From assembly GCA_902772755.1 (NCBI GenBank), contig CACYCD010000088.1, positions 1 to 14,446 on the forward strand: a stretch of DNA of 14,446 nt, given 5' to 3'. Position 1 is the stretch's first letter; the number at the start of each line of letters is the position of its first letter. Of the stretch, positions 1 through 7,304 are shown in pieces. The notes under the pieces were generated by a model. The model searched no databases and was not told the origin of the DNA. It saw only the letters and a program-made list of their open reading frames with translations. The translations under genes were made by a program, and so were the position numbers. This DNA comes from an uncultured Ruminococcus sp. Lineage in GTDB: Bacteria; Bacillota; Clostridia; Oscillospirales; Acutalibacteraceae.

Positions 1-645
1 GAGGGAGAGCATTTTTGCCTGCTGGGTGCAAACGGGTCGGGCAAAACTACTCTGTTGAAGCTCATAGCAGGAAGTCTTAAATGTCAGAGGGGCAGGATAA
101 AAAAGGAGAAGAAAAGGATATCTCTGCTTCCGCAGTCCCCGGAGGTGATGTTGATAGCCGATACGGTGGGGGAGGATCTTTCGAATTTTGCTTCCGCAGA
201 AGAAATAAACCGCACAGCACAAAAGCTGGGTATAGCACACCTGCTTTCTCGTCACCCGTATGATATCAGTATGGGCGAGCTTCAGCGGTGTGCATTGGCA
301 AAGCTGCTGCTGTCAAAGCCCGATATTATCCTGATGGACGAGCCTGCAAAGGGTTTGGACGCAGAAAACAAGATTTCCTTGGGAAAAATCATTTCAGAAC
401 TGAGATCCGCCGGCATAACTGTTCTGACGGTTACGCATGATGTTGAGTTTGCAGCTGAATATGCTGACAGATGCGGTCTGTTTTTTGACGGTGAACTGCT
501 GACGGTCGCTGTACCGCAGGAATTTTTTTCGGTAAACGACTATTACACCACAGCAGCCTCCAGAATCGCAAGGGGAAGATTTGTAAACGCTGTCACAGCA
601 CAGCAGGTAACAGATGAGATAAGAAGGCAGGAAGCTAATGAATGA
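1..645 (+). CDS. ECF-type ABC transporter ATP-binding protein, 3' part (5' end outside window)
   Basis: The frame is open from base 1, so the gene begins upstream; 214 residues are visible. It is an ABC ATPase that would power vitamin or metal uptake with the S-component encoded next. Visible motifs, in residues counted from base 1: Walker A GANGSGKTT at 9-17, Q-loop Gln45, a signature reading ISMGE (canonical LSGGQ) followed by LQR at 89-96, Walker B IILMDEP with catalytic Glu114, and the switch His146 in TVTHD. Only about 27 residues separate Walker A from the Q-loop, shorter than in most ABC ATPases. That short form fits the second nucleotide-binding domain of fused, tandem ECF ATPases, so the complete protein may be about twice this size (inference). 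The 3' end overlaps the next start by 8 bases (ATGAATGA), indicating translational coupling. The substrate cannot be read from this subunit. Confidence 0.88.
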   Translation, partial: EGEHFCLLGANGSGKTTLLKLIAGSLKCQRGRIKKEKKRISLLPQSPEVMLIADTVGEDLSNFASAEEINRTAQKLGIAHLLSRHPYDISMGELQRCALAKLLLSKPDIILMDEPAKGLDAENKISLGKIISELRSAGITVLTVTHDVEFAAEYADRCGLFFDGELLTVAVPQEFFSVNDYYTTAASRIARGRFVNAVTAQQVTDEIRRQEANE

Positions 646-1312
646 AAAGCTTAAACTGACGATATTTTGTGTTTTTGTTCCGCTGATCGTTTTGGCGGGA
701 ATAGTCCTCTTCACCGACAGGGCGTATGCGTTTATTTCGCTGTGTGTCGCAGTGGCTGCCCTTGTTCCGATGTTTTACAGATTTGAAAAAAACCGTCACC
801 CTGCCGCAAGGGTCGTACTGCTGTCTGTGATGACTGCCTTATCGGTGGCAGGACGGTTTGTTTTTGCGTGGCTTCCGCACTTCAAGCCCGTTACAGCGAT
901 CGTAATTATCTGTGGCATCTATCTGGGTTATGAGTGCGGATTTATATGCGGAGCGTTCTCTGCACTGATATCAAACTTTTACTTTGGTCAGGGACCTTGG
1001 ACTCCGTTTCAAATGCTTGCGTGGGGTCTTATCGGACTTGTGGCAGGTCTGCTGGCAAATAAGTTTGAAAAAAGCCTGATGTTGCTTGTGGGATTTGGCT
1101 TCATATCGGGAGGCTTTTATTCGGTGATTCTCGATATTTGGACAACTCTCTGGTGGGACGGGAGCTTCAATGCAACAAGATTTTGGGCAAATATACTCTC
1201 CGCTCTGCCTGTTACGGCTATCTACTGCGTATCAAACGTGGTATTCCTGCTGATACTCGCACGTCCGCTCGGCAAAAAAATAAAACGGGTCTGCAAAAAA
1301 TATGATATCTGA
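638..1312 (+). CDS. ECF transporter S component (substrate-binding membrane subunit)
   Basis: This is a 224-residue integral membrane protein with about six hydrophobic segments (roughly residues 7-25, 29-47, 57-76, 84-110, 127-142, 147-167 and 190-208; some may merge) and a basic C-terminal tail. A conserved-looking loop, GQGPWTPFQM at 117-126, precedes a segment LAWGLIGLVAGLL that is typical of ECF S-components. The partner is the ATPase encoded immediately upstream, which overlaps it by 8 bases; AAGGCAGG at 624-631 is the ribosome binding site. S-components bind the small molecule and pair with a shared T subunit and ATPases. The specificity is not established: a cobalamin (CbrT-like) role is plausible from general resemblance, but other vitamins are possible. 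No terminator is visible after the gene, and the next promoter begins directly at its stop codon. Confidence 0.82.
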   Translation: MNEKLKLTIFCVFVPLIVLAGIVLFTDRAYAFISLCVAVAALVPMFYRFEKNRHPAARVVLLSVMTALSVAGRFVFAWLPHFKPVTAIVIICGIYLGYECGFICGAFSALISNFYFGQGPWTPFQMLAWGLIGLVAGLLANKFEKSLMLLVGFGFISGGFYSVILDIWTTLWWDGSFNATRFWANILSALPVTAIYCVSNVVFLLILARPLGKKIKRVCKKYDI

Positions 1313-1341
1313 TTGACAAAAAATCAATTGAATATTATAAT
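1313..1341 (+). promoter_or_regulatory. Perfect sigma-A promoter of the rubrerythrin gene
   Basis: TTGACA (1313-1318) and TATAAT (1336-1341) are separated by exactly 17 bases, a full consensus housekeeping promoter. The -35 box starts on the base after the S-component stop codon. The spacer holds the palindrome TCAATTGA (1324-1331), and ATATTATAATAT (1332-1343) is a second palindrome over the -10 box. These could be operator elements, but AT-rich DNA makes short palindromes common. Predicted transcription would start near 1348, leaving a leader of about 33 bases with AAAGGAG at 1366-1372. Confidence 0.85.
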
Positions 1342-1380
1342 ATCAAATGAAAATACTATTATCGAAAAGGAGTTTTTAGT

Positions 1381-1923
1381 ATGGCAGAAAACAAATATAA
1401 TGGTACAAAGACGGAGCAGAATTTACGTGCGGCATTTTCGGGAGAGTCCGAGGCACGCAACAAGTACACCTATTTTGCTTCAAAAGCAAAAAAAGAGGGC
1501 TTTGAGCAGATAGCTGCACTCTTCCAAAAGACAGCCGACAATGAAAAAGAGCATGCAAAAATGTGGTTCAAGGAGCTGAACGGAATCGGTACAACTGCCG
1601 AGAACCTGCAGTCAGCCGCCGAGGGTGAGAACTACGAGTGGACGGATATGTATGAAGGCTTTGCAAAGACCGCAGAAGAAGAGGGCTTTGCCGACCTTGC
1701 ACAAAAATTCCGTTTGGTGGCAGCCATTGAAAAGCACCATGAGGAGCGTTACCGTGCCCTGCTCAAAAATGTAGAGACTGCACAGGTGTTTGAGAAGAGC
1801 GAGGTCAAGGTTTGGGAATGCCGTAACTGCGGTCATATCGTAGTAGGCACCAAAGCCCCCGAAGTCTGCCCCACCTGCAACCACCCCCAAAGCTATTTTG
1901 AGATCAACGCAGAGAATTATTAA
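1381..1923 (+). CDS. rbr: Rubrerythrin
   Basis: This 180-residue non-haem iron protein reduces hydrogen peroxide in anaerobes, using electrons from reduced rubredoxin or NAD(P)H-linked partners, and acts in the cytosol. The N-terminal ferritin-like four-helix domain (about 1-135) shows the diiron ligand pattern: Glu22 in SGESEAR, E55-K-E-H58, the Glu cluster 99-101, and E117-K-H-H120 followed by Glu121. The C-terminal rubredoxin-like domain has the iron-binding cysteines CxxC at 147/150 and CPTC at 163/166. Length and domain order match classical rubrerythrin. The start is fixed by AAAGGAG eight bases upstream of the ATG and by the family-typical [12 protein letters not shown] beginning. It lies between a perfect consensus promoter and its own terminator, so it is probably monocistronic and strongly expressed. 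Confidence 0.97.
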   Translation: MAENKYNGTKTEQNLRAAFSGESEARNKYTYFASKAKKEGFEQIAALFQKTADNEKEHAKMWFKELNGIGTTAENLQSAAEGENYEWTDMYEGFAKTAEEEGFADLAQKFRLVAAIEKHHEERYRALLKNVETAQVFEKSEVKVWECRNCGHIVVGTKAPEVCPTCNHPQSYFEINAENY

Positions 1924-1932
1924 AGCTTTATT

Positions 1933-1994
1933 AAAAACCTGTTATGAAGTGATCTTTATCTTATCTACAAAGATCGTCGCATAACAGGTTTTTT
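1933..1994 (+). terminator. Two-tier hairpin terminator after rubrerythrin
   Basis: The outer stem pairs AAAAACCTGTTATG (1933-1946) with CATAACAGGTTTTT (1980-1993) and runs into a T tract. Inside it, GATCTTT (1951-1957) pairs with AAAGATC (1969-1975) around an 11-base loop. The two stems are separated by a 4+4 base internal loop. This is an unusually long terminator stem. A-tracts and T-tracts on both sides could let it work in both directions, but no gene converges on it. Confidence 0.85.
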
Positions 1995-2028
1995 ATATTG
2001 TTTTAAACAAATCCATAGATATTGTCTA

Positions 2029-2057
2029 TTGCTATTTTTATGTATTTATGGTATAAT
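2029..2057 (+). promoter_or_regulatory. Predicted promoter of citrate synthase
   Basis: TTGCTA (2029-2034, 4 of 6 to consensus) is followed after 17 bases by TATAAT (2052-2057). TG at 2049-2050 makes an extended -10 element. Transcription would start near 2064, giving a leader of about 83 bases that is AT-rich and shows no clear riboswitch-like structure. Confidence 0.7.
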
Positions 2058-2146
2058 AATTGTATATTTTCAAAATATAAGTTATTTCTCACAAAATTAA
2101 TATTGCATTTTTGTGCAGTATCGTTAAGAAAAAGGAAGTGATACTA

Positions 2147-3505
2147 TTGTTTAAATTCAGCGAGATCACACCCGAGGTTCAGAAGCTTAGTGAGATCTGT
2201 ATCAAAAACAACATCATTGACCCTGCACTGTACTCAAAGTTTGACGTGAAAAGGGGACTTCGTGACTCCAACGGCAAGGGTGTACTGACGGGACTTACGG
2301 AGATCTCAGAGGTGACCTCCGTTACCCACAAAAACGGCGAAAGAATATCCATACCCGGCAAGCTGTTTTATAGGGGCTACAACATAGAAGATCTGGTGCG
2401 TGGCTTTATCCGTGACGAGAACTACGGCTTTGAAGAGATCACCTACCTGCTTTTAACAGGCAATCTGCCTAATGAACAGGAGTTCATAGATTTTAACAGA
2501 CTGCTCGGTGACTACAGGACTCTGCCCAACACCTTTGTGCGTGATATTATTATGAAGGCACCCTCCAGAAACATTATGAACGCTCTTTCAAGGGAAGTTC
2601 TGACACTCTATGGCTATGATGCAAAAGCCGAGGATACCTCCCCGGCAAATGTATTAAGACAGTGCCTGCAGCTGATTGCCCTTTTCCCGATACTGGCTGT
2701 TTACAGTTATCAGGCTTTCAACTACTTCCACAATAAGCAGAGTCTGTACATCCATTCACCCGAAAAGAACCTGTCCACCGCAGAGAATATCCTGCACATG
2801 CTTCGCCCGGACTGTAACTATACCAAGCTGGAGGCAAAGCTGCTTGATATGGCACTGGTGCTTCACGCAGAGCATGGCGGTGGAAATAACTCTACCTTTA
2901 CCACCCATGTTGTCACCTCCTCCGGCACCGACACATACTCGGCAATTGCCGCAGCACTTTGCTCGCTCAAGGGACCAAAGCACGGCGGTGCAAACATTAA
3001 GGTCGTAAAGATGTTCAACTACATCAAAAGTGAGGTTCAGGACTGCAACGACAAAGACAAGATAAGAGAAGTTCTGACAAAGATCCTTGACAAAGAAGCG
3101 TTTGACGGCTCGGGACTTATCTACGGTATGGGTCATGCCATCTACACCATTTCCGACCCGAGAGCAAGGGTATTCAAGCGTTTTGTAAAATCCCTCTCCG
3201 AGGAAAAGGGCAGGACTGCCGAGTACAAGCTTTACACCAATGTTGAAGAAATTGCGGCAGAGCTTATTATGGCAAGACGAAAGACCGACAAAAAGATCTC
3301 TGCCAATGTTGACTTTTACAGTGGTTTTGTTTACAGTATGCTGGATCTTCCCACCAAGCTGTACACACCCTTGTTTGCCATAGCCAGAGTGAGTGGCTGG
3401 AGTGCCCACAGAATAGAGGAGCTTGTCAACCCCAGCAAGATCATTCGCCCTGCCTACCAGAACGTACACGAGCACCGAGAGTACATCCGTATGGTGGACA
3501 GATAA
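2147..3505 (+). CDS. gltA: Citrate synthase, TTG start
   Basis: The enzyme condenses acetyl-CoA and oxaloacetate to citrate. In fermenting clostridia this usually feeds 2-oxoglutarate and glutamate synthesis rather than a full cycle. Active-site elements are intact in the 452-residue form: substrate-binding HAEHGGG at 240-246, catalytic His279 in KHGGANIK, His330 in GMGHAIYTISDPRA, and Asp389 in DFYSGFVYSMLDLP. The start is placed at TTG 2147 because AAAGGAAGTG (2131-2140) sits at normal distance. An in-frame TTG at 2111 would add 12 residues but lacks a good binding site. There is an N-terminal region of about 60 residues before the LFYRGYNI motif. No aconitase or isocitrate dehydrogenase gene is adjacent, and no strong terminator follows; the next structure is the inverted repeat before rlmB. 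Confidence 0.95.
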   Translation: MFKFSEITPEVQKLSEICIKNNIIDPALYSKFDVKRGLRDSNGKGVLTGLTEISEVTSVTHKNGERISIPGKLFYRGYNIEDLVRGFIRDENYGFEEITYLLLTGNLPNEQEFIDFNRLLGDYRTLPNTFVRDIIMKAPSRNIMNALSREVLTLYGYDAKAEDTSPANVLRQCLQLIALFPILAVYSYQAFNYFHNKQSLYIHSPEKNLSTAENILHMLRPDCNYTKLEAKLLDMALVLHAEHGGGNNSTFTTHVVTSSGTDTYSAIAAALCSLKGPKHGGANIKVVKMFNYIKSEVQDCNDKDKIREVLTKILDKEAFDGSGLIYGMGHAIYTISDPRARVFKRFVKSLSEEKGRTAEYKLYTNVEEIAAELIMARRKTDKKISANVDFYSGFVYSMLDLPTKLYTPLFAIARVSGWSAHRIEELVNPSKIIRPAYQNVHEHREYIRMVDR

Positions 3506-3556
3506 CACTGCCATAAAGATAAATTTTCTCATAAATTTCAAATAAAGACTTTTAAT

Positions 3557-3604
3557 AAACGCCCTGTTATGGTATACTTATAATATATACCATAGAGGGT
3601 GTTT
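3557..3604 (+). promoter_or_regulatory. Inverted repeat with a nested promoter and the rlmB ribosome binding site
   Basis: Two stacked stems can form. The lower pairs AAACGCCCT (3557-3565) with AGGGTGTTT (3596-3604), with one G-U pair. The upper pairs ATGGTATA (3569-3576) with TATACCAT (3586-3593) around a 9-base loop. An extended -10 element, TGG-TATACT (TG 3570-3571, -10 at 3573-3578), lies in the left arm, and a TATAAT at 3579-3584 lies in the loop; neither has a good -35. The rlmB Shine-Dalgarno sequence GAGGG (3595-3599) lies almost entirely in the right arm. RNA reading through from citrate synthase could hide the ribosome binding site. RNA starting near 3585 would leave it free. The T-rich 3' side could also act as a weak terminator. 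Confidence 0.6.
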
Positions 3605-3608
3605 TATT

Positions 3609-4355
3609 ATGGAAGAAAAACGTCAGGAACACAGCGATATTATAGCAGGCAGAAATCCGGTTGCCGAGGCACTTCGCAGCGGCAGGGCTATAGAGGCTGT
3701 ACTTGTTGCCAAGGGAGAACGCAGCGGAAGCATTGTTGCCATTATCGCCAAGGCAAAAAAGAAAAACATTCCCGTAAAAGAGGTTGACCGCAAGAAGCTG
3801 GATTTTCTGGCAGGCGGTGTCAGTCATCAGGGTGTTGCCGCACGCTGTGCAGTAAAGGAATACAGCACAGTTGACGATATATTCCAAAATGCAGAAGAAA
3901 AGGGTGAACAGCCCTTTATCATAATACTTGACAGAATAGAAGATGCCCACAATCTGGGGGCGATAATCCGCACCGCAGAATGTGCAGGAGCACACGGCGT
4001 CATAATTCCCGAAAGACGCAGTGCAGGACTTTCCTACACTGTTGAAAAGACCTCCGCAGGAGCTCTTGAATATATGCCCGTTGCCCGTGTTACGAATATA
4101 TCGGCAGAAATAGACCGTCTCAAGGAGCGTGGCTTGTGGATATATGCCGCAGATATGGAGGGAGAGGATTACAAAACCGTCGATTACTCCCCTGCCTGTG
4201 CCTTGGTGATAGGCAACGAAGGCAAGGGCATAGCTCCGCTGGTTCTGAAAAAGTGCGATGTTGTCGTTTCTCTGCCGATGAAGGGCAGGATAAACTCGCT
4301 GAATGCCTCCGTAGCAGGAGGAATACTAATGTATGAGATCGCCTCAAAGCGATAA
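3609..4355 (+). CDS. rlmB: 23S rRNA (guanosine-2'-O-)-methyltransferase RlmB, TrmH/SpoU family
   Basis: This 248-residue SPOUT-class enzyme uses S-adenosylmethionine to methylate a ribose in 23S rRNA. The N-terminal part (about 1-75) matches the small RNA-binding domain, including IIAGRNPVAEALRSG, the usual RlmB opening. The C-terminal knotted catalytic domain shows the three family motifs: motif 1 with Asn115 and Arg121 in NLGAIIR, motif 2 IGNEGKG at 201-207 with Glu204, and motif 3 around Asn229-Val235 (NSLNASV). Length is normal for TrmH family group 3. The start has GAGGG nine bases upstream. The exact target base (G2251 in E. coli RlmB) is inferred from the family and could differ. It is followed after 18 bases by the pseudo-P-type ATPase gene, so the two are probably co-transcribed. 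Confidence 0.92.
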   Translation: MEEKRQEHSDIIAGRNPVAEALRSGRAIEAVLVAKGERSGSIVAIIAKAKKKNIPVKEVDRKKLDFLAGGVSHQGVAARCAVKEYSTVDDIFQNAEEKGEQPFIIILDRIEDAHNLGAIIRTAECAGAHGVIIPERRSAGLSYTVEKTSAGALEYMPVARVTNISAEIDRLKERGLWIYAADMEGEDYKTVDYSPACALVIGNEGKGIAPLVLKKCDVVVSLPMKGRINSLNASVAGGILMYEIASKR

Positions 4356-4373
4356 CGGAAAAGGTAGATTGTT

Positions 4374-7295
4374 ATGATATTTAAGAAGTCTGGTTTTCGG
4401 AAAAACGATACTCCCTCAACCGAAAATACCTCCGAACAGAATGTAAAGCAGGAGGATAACGAGCTTGAACAGCTCGACCTCAAAAGTATGTTCTACCGCT
4501 TTGCACCTGTTGAAGATGATGACGAAGACACCTGCATAAAAAACGAGGACAACCTCATTGTCGGTGAAAAGCTGGGTACAACGATGAATGCCGTTGTCAG
4601 TATGGAGAGAATGGGTGACGGAGACGGCACCGTTACAAATGAGGAGAAGGATCTTCCCGAATACCGAACGATAATGGCAAAGGATGAACCCCGTGCCGAA
4701 GATGAGCCTGAGTCCGATATCCCTACAGGGGAACACAGAAAAAGAAGAAGCAACAATACCGAAAGCAATGATGAAATAACAGGTGAAAGACTTATAGCTG
4801 CCATAAGGGAAGCGAACACCTCAATTGACGAGGCTGTGAAGGAAGAGCCGGCTCCAAAGCCGGTACAGACACAGGAAGAACCACCGACACCCGAACAAGC
4901 CGAACAGCCCGAACAAGCTGATATCCCTGCCGAGGATATCGCAAAATTTGAAGCACCTGTTGAATTTGAGAAAAATATTCAGCTCGGCGGCGAAAACGTC
5001 GGAGGACGTGTTGCCGAGGATATAATAGAAAGTGTACCGCAATTTGACATAAAGCCGATCATAGTTGAAGATATTGATGCGATAGACGTTGATATCGCTG
5101 ACTTTGATCCCGAGGTCGGTGCAGATGTTACACTGACCACAGAGAAGGAAGCTTTGAGCCATGTTGTCGATCAGCCCTCTGTGCAGGAAGCCGATGAGCC
5201 GAAAGCTCAGGACAGCATCGTAACAGAGGTACAGGACAACACTCCGGACACCTCCTCCGCCGTGCAGACTGCCACACAGGGATCACGTGTTCCGGTCTAT
5301 ACGCCCGAAAATCGTCACAGCAAGCTGCGTGTCAACGCAGGAAAATTCTCGGTAGTAGTTCGTCAGGAGTACGAAGAGTATCTCAAAAGTAAAAATCCCG
5401 AGATATCAGCTACCTATCACCCTGTAGAAACAGTGGTGACCGAGGAAATTCGCACTGTCAGGAACTTGAAAAAGAGCTTTATCAGCGGACTGATGGACTT
5501 TTTCTCGGCAAATCCCGATGGTGAGCGGTATGAAACACAGACCACCTCGGAAACAGTTCGGACGGTTGACGATTATGATGACCGTGAGGATGCCCGCAAT
5601 GCAGCCCACGAGATCAGCGATAACCTCAGACAACTGCGTTTCAGAAATATGGCACTGTTGCTTATCACGATCATCACTGCGGCACTTACGGTTATACAAA
5701 GCTCAGTTCCTCACTCCGTTGCAGTGTCAAACGGTGTAACGCCCATTGTCTTTGCAGGACTTAATCTGCTGTTTATAGTCGCAGGCGTATTCATCTCCAA
5801 GGTTACTGTGCTGAACGGACTCAGCGTGTTAAAACGCTTTAGAGGTAACTCCGACACTGCCGTTGCCGTTGCCTCGGTGGGTTCTGTTGTGGCAGGTACA
5901 GCTGCACTTTTTGCCAACAGTGAGTTTTTCAACGGCTCATACAGCTACTACAGCGTGCCTGTGCTTCTCGGCTTGCTGTGCAATGCCTTCGGCAAGCTGA
6001 TAATGGTACGCCGAATTGATAAAAATTTCCGTTTTATGATAAACAACAAGCGTTTGAAAGCAGCAAAGATATACACAGATGAAACGATCGCAGCGTCAAT
6101 GATGAGTGGCACTGTAGTCGAAAAACCGATAATTGCCTATCAGCACAAGACGGACTTCCTTACAAACTTTTTACAGCTCTCCTATGCCCCAGACCCATCG
6201 GAGGAAGCCGCAGGAAAGCTGGCACCATTTACAACTGCCTGCTCGCTGGCTGTAGCCATACTCTACGGTGTGACTGCAAATACAGTCGTTGGAGGCATAG
6301 CTGCTTTTTCGCTGATGTCTGCGGTGAGTATGCCTATCTGCTGCATAATGGCGGCAAATATCCCGATGAAGGGCTTTTGCAAAAAGCTTTTGAAGCGTGG
6401 TGCAATGCTCAGTGGTTTTCAGGCTGTCAAGCAGTTCTGCGATACCACTGCCATTATGGTAGACTCAGAGGAGCTTTATCCCGAGGGCTCGGTGGTACTC
6501 AACGGAATAAAGTCCTTCAATGACAAACGGCTCGATTCTGCCTGTCTTGCGGCGGCTGCGGTGCTTAAAGAGGTAAAAAGTCCTCTTGCCCCCGTTTTTG
6601 ATGAAGCGATGCAGGAGAGTCGCTCCGCACTGCCTGATGTAGAGTCTGTTATGTATGAAGATCAGCTGGGTCTTGTAGGCTGGGTAAACGGAGAACGCAT
6701 ACTTGTGGGCAGCCGTGACCTTATGAAAAAATACAGCATCGATATCCCTGAGATAGACTTTGAGGATACATACCGCCGTCAGCACAAGCAGATAACCTTT
6801 CTTGCACTCGGCGGTCTGCTTACGGCAATGATGGTAACAACCTACCGCCCGAATGTGGAAATAGCGAAAGAACTTCAGCGTGCAGAGCAAAACGGCATAA
6901 GCATACTTGTCAGCACGTGTGACTGCAACATCACATCGGAACAGCTTTCCGAGGACTTCGGAGTTTTCTACCGCAGTGTCAAGGTCTTGCCAACGGGACT
7001 TGGCAATGTTTGCAAAGAGGTGACCTCTGCTTTTCAAGAGCGTTCAAGGGCATACCTCGCCACACGGGGACGTTTTACACAGCTTGCACGGGCATTATCG
7101 GGCTGTGTCCGCCTAAAGACAAACATCAGCATCTCCGTTATGATACAGGTCATCGGTGTTGTTTTGGGAATACTTATTATGTCCGTCATCACTCTCTACA
7201 GCGGAATGAGCATACTTGGCACTGTCCCCGTACTTATTTATTCAGTTCTCTGGGGTACTGCCTCCATACTGATTTCAATTATCAAAAAACCGTGA
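4374..7295 (+). CDS. Degenerate P1B-type P-type ATPase-like membrane protein with acidic N-terminus
   Basis: This 973-residue protein is intact. Residues 1-425 are hydrophilic, acidic and low in complexity (P/E/Q-rich near 165-190), with a basic island at 314-338. Residues 426-973 follow P1B ATPase order. Likely membrane segments are 426-445, 456-475, 495-513, 524-544, 622-639, 641-662, 920-940 and 946-970. Loop NSDTAVAVAS (492-501) recalls the family's NMDTLVAL. The CPC ion site reads MPI (653-655). The phosphorylation motif DKTGTLTEG reads DSEELYPEG (697-705), keeping Asp but losing KTGT. The nucleotide domain keeps SPLAP (736-740) and a GxxG...VG pattern (766-779). TGD reads TCD (848-850), the actuator TGE is absent and that domain is short, and GDGxND is missing. 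It is therefore probably not an ion pump; a scaffold, sensor or regulatory role is inference. AAAAGG (4359-4364) supports the start. rpe follows after 9 bases. Confidence 0.8.
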   Translation: MIFKKSGFRKNDTPSTENTSEQNVKQEDNELEQLDLKSMFYRFAPVEDDDEDTCIKNEDNLIVGEKLGTTMNAVVSMERMGDGDGTVTNEEKDLPEYRTIMAKDEPRAEDEPESDIPTGEHRKRRSNNTESNDEITGERLIAAIREANTSIDEAVKEEPAPKPVQTQEEPPTPEQAEQPEQADIPAEDIAKFEAPVEFEKNIQLGGENVGGRVAEDIIESVPQFDIKPIIVEDIDAIDVDIADFDPEVGADVTLTTEKEALSHVVDQPSVQEADEPKAQDSIVTEVQDNTPDTSSAVQTATQGSRVPVYTPENRHSKLRVNAGKFSVVVRQEYEEYLKSKNPEISATYHPVETVVTEEIRTVRNLKKSFISGLMDFFSANPDGERYETQTTSETVRTVDDYDDREDARNAAHEISDNLRQLRFRNMALLLITIITAALTVIQSSVPHSVAVSNGVTPIVFAGLNLLFIVAGVFISKVTVLNGLSVLKRFRGNSDTAVAVASVGSVVAGTAALFANSEFFNGSYSYYSVPVLLGLLCNAFGKLIMVRRIDKNFRFMINNKRLKAAKIYTDETIAASMMSGTVVEKPIIAYQHKTDFLTNFLQLSYAPDPSEEAAGKLAPFTTACSLAVAILYGVTANTVVGGIAAFSLMSAVSMPICCIMAANIPMKGFCKKLLKRGAMLSGFQAVKQFCDTTAIMVDSEELYPEGSVVLNGIKSFNDKRLDSACLAAAAVLKEVKSPLAPVFDEAMQESRSALPDVESVMYEDQLGLVGWVNGERILVGSRDLMKKYSIDIPEIDFEDTYRRQHKQITFLALGGLLTAMMVTTYRPNVEIAKELQRAEQNGISILVSTCDCNITSEQLSEDFGVFYRSVKVLPTGLGNVCKEVTSAFQERSRAYLATRGRFTQLARALSGCVRLKTNISISVMIQVIGVVLGILIMSVITLYSGMSILGTVPVLIYSVLWGTASILISIIKKP

Positions 7296-7304
7296 GGTAT
7301 CATT

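Noticed and set aside
1326..1348. PerR box at the rubrerythrin promoter
   Set aside because: One half-site (TTATAAT) matches, but only because it is the -10 box; the second half does not fit TTATAATnATTATAA in either register.
2111..2146. Twelve-residue N-terminal extension of citrate synthase
   Set aside because: The upstream TTG has no good binding site, whereas TTG 2147 has AAAGGAAG at normal distance.
3121..3180. Altered active site in citrate synthase (GHA instead of GHR)
   Set aside because: The catalytic His330 is present and Ala at the next position is also known in other citrate synthases, so this is normal variation.
2756..3541. Long open frame on the minus strand opposite citrate synthase
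   Set aside because: It has no family resemblance or ribosome binding site and lies over a clearly coding gene, so it is a shadow frame.
6465..7037. 190-codon minus-strand frame opposite the pseudo-ATPase
   Set aside because: It is rich in Cys, His and Tyr in a way typical of antisense frames and has no usable start context.
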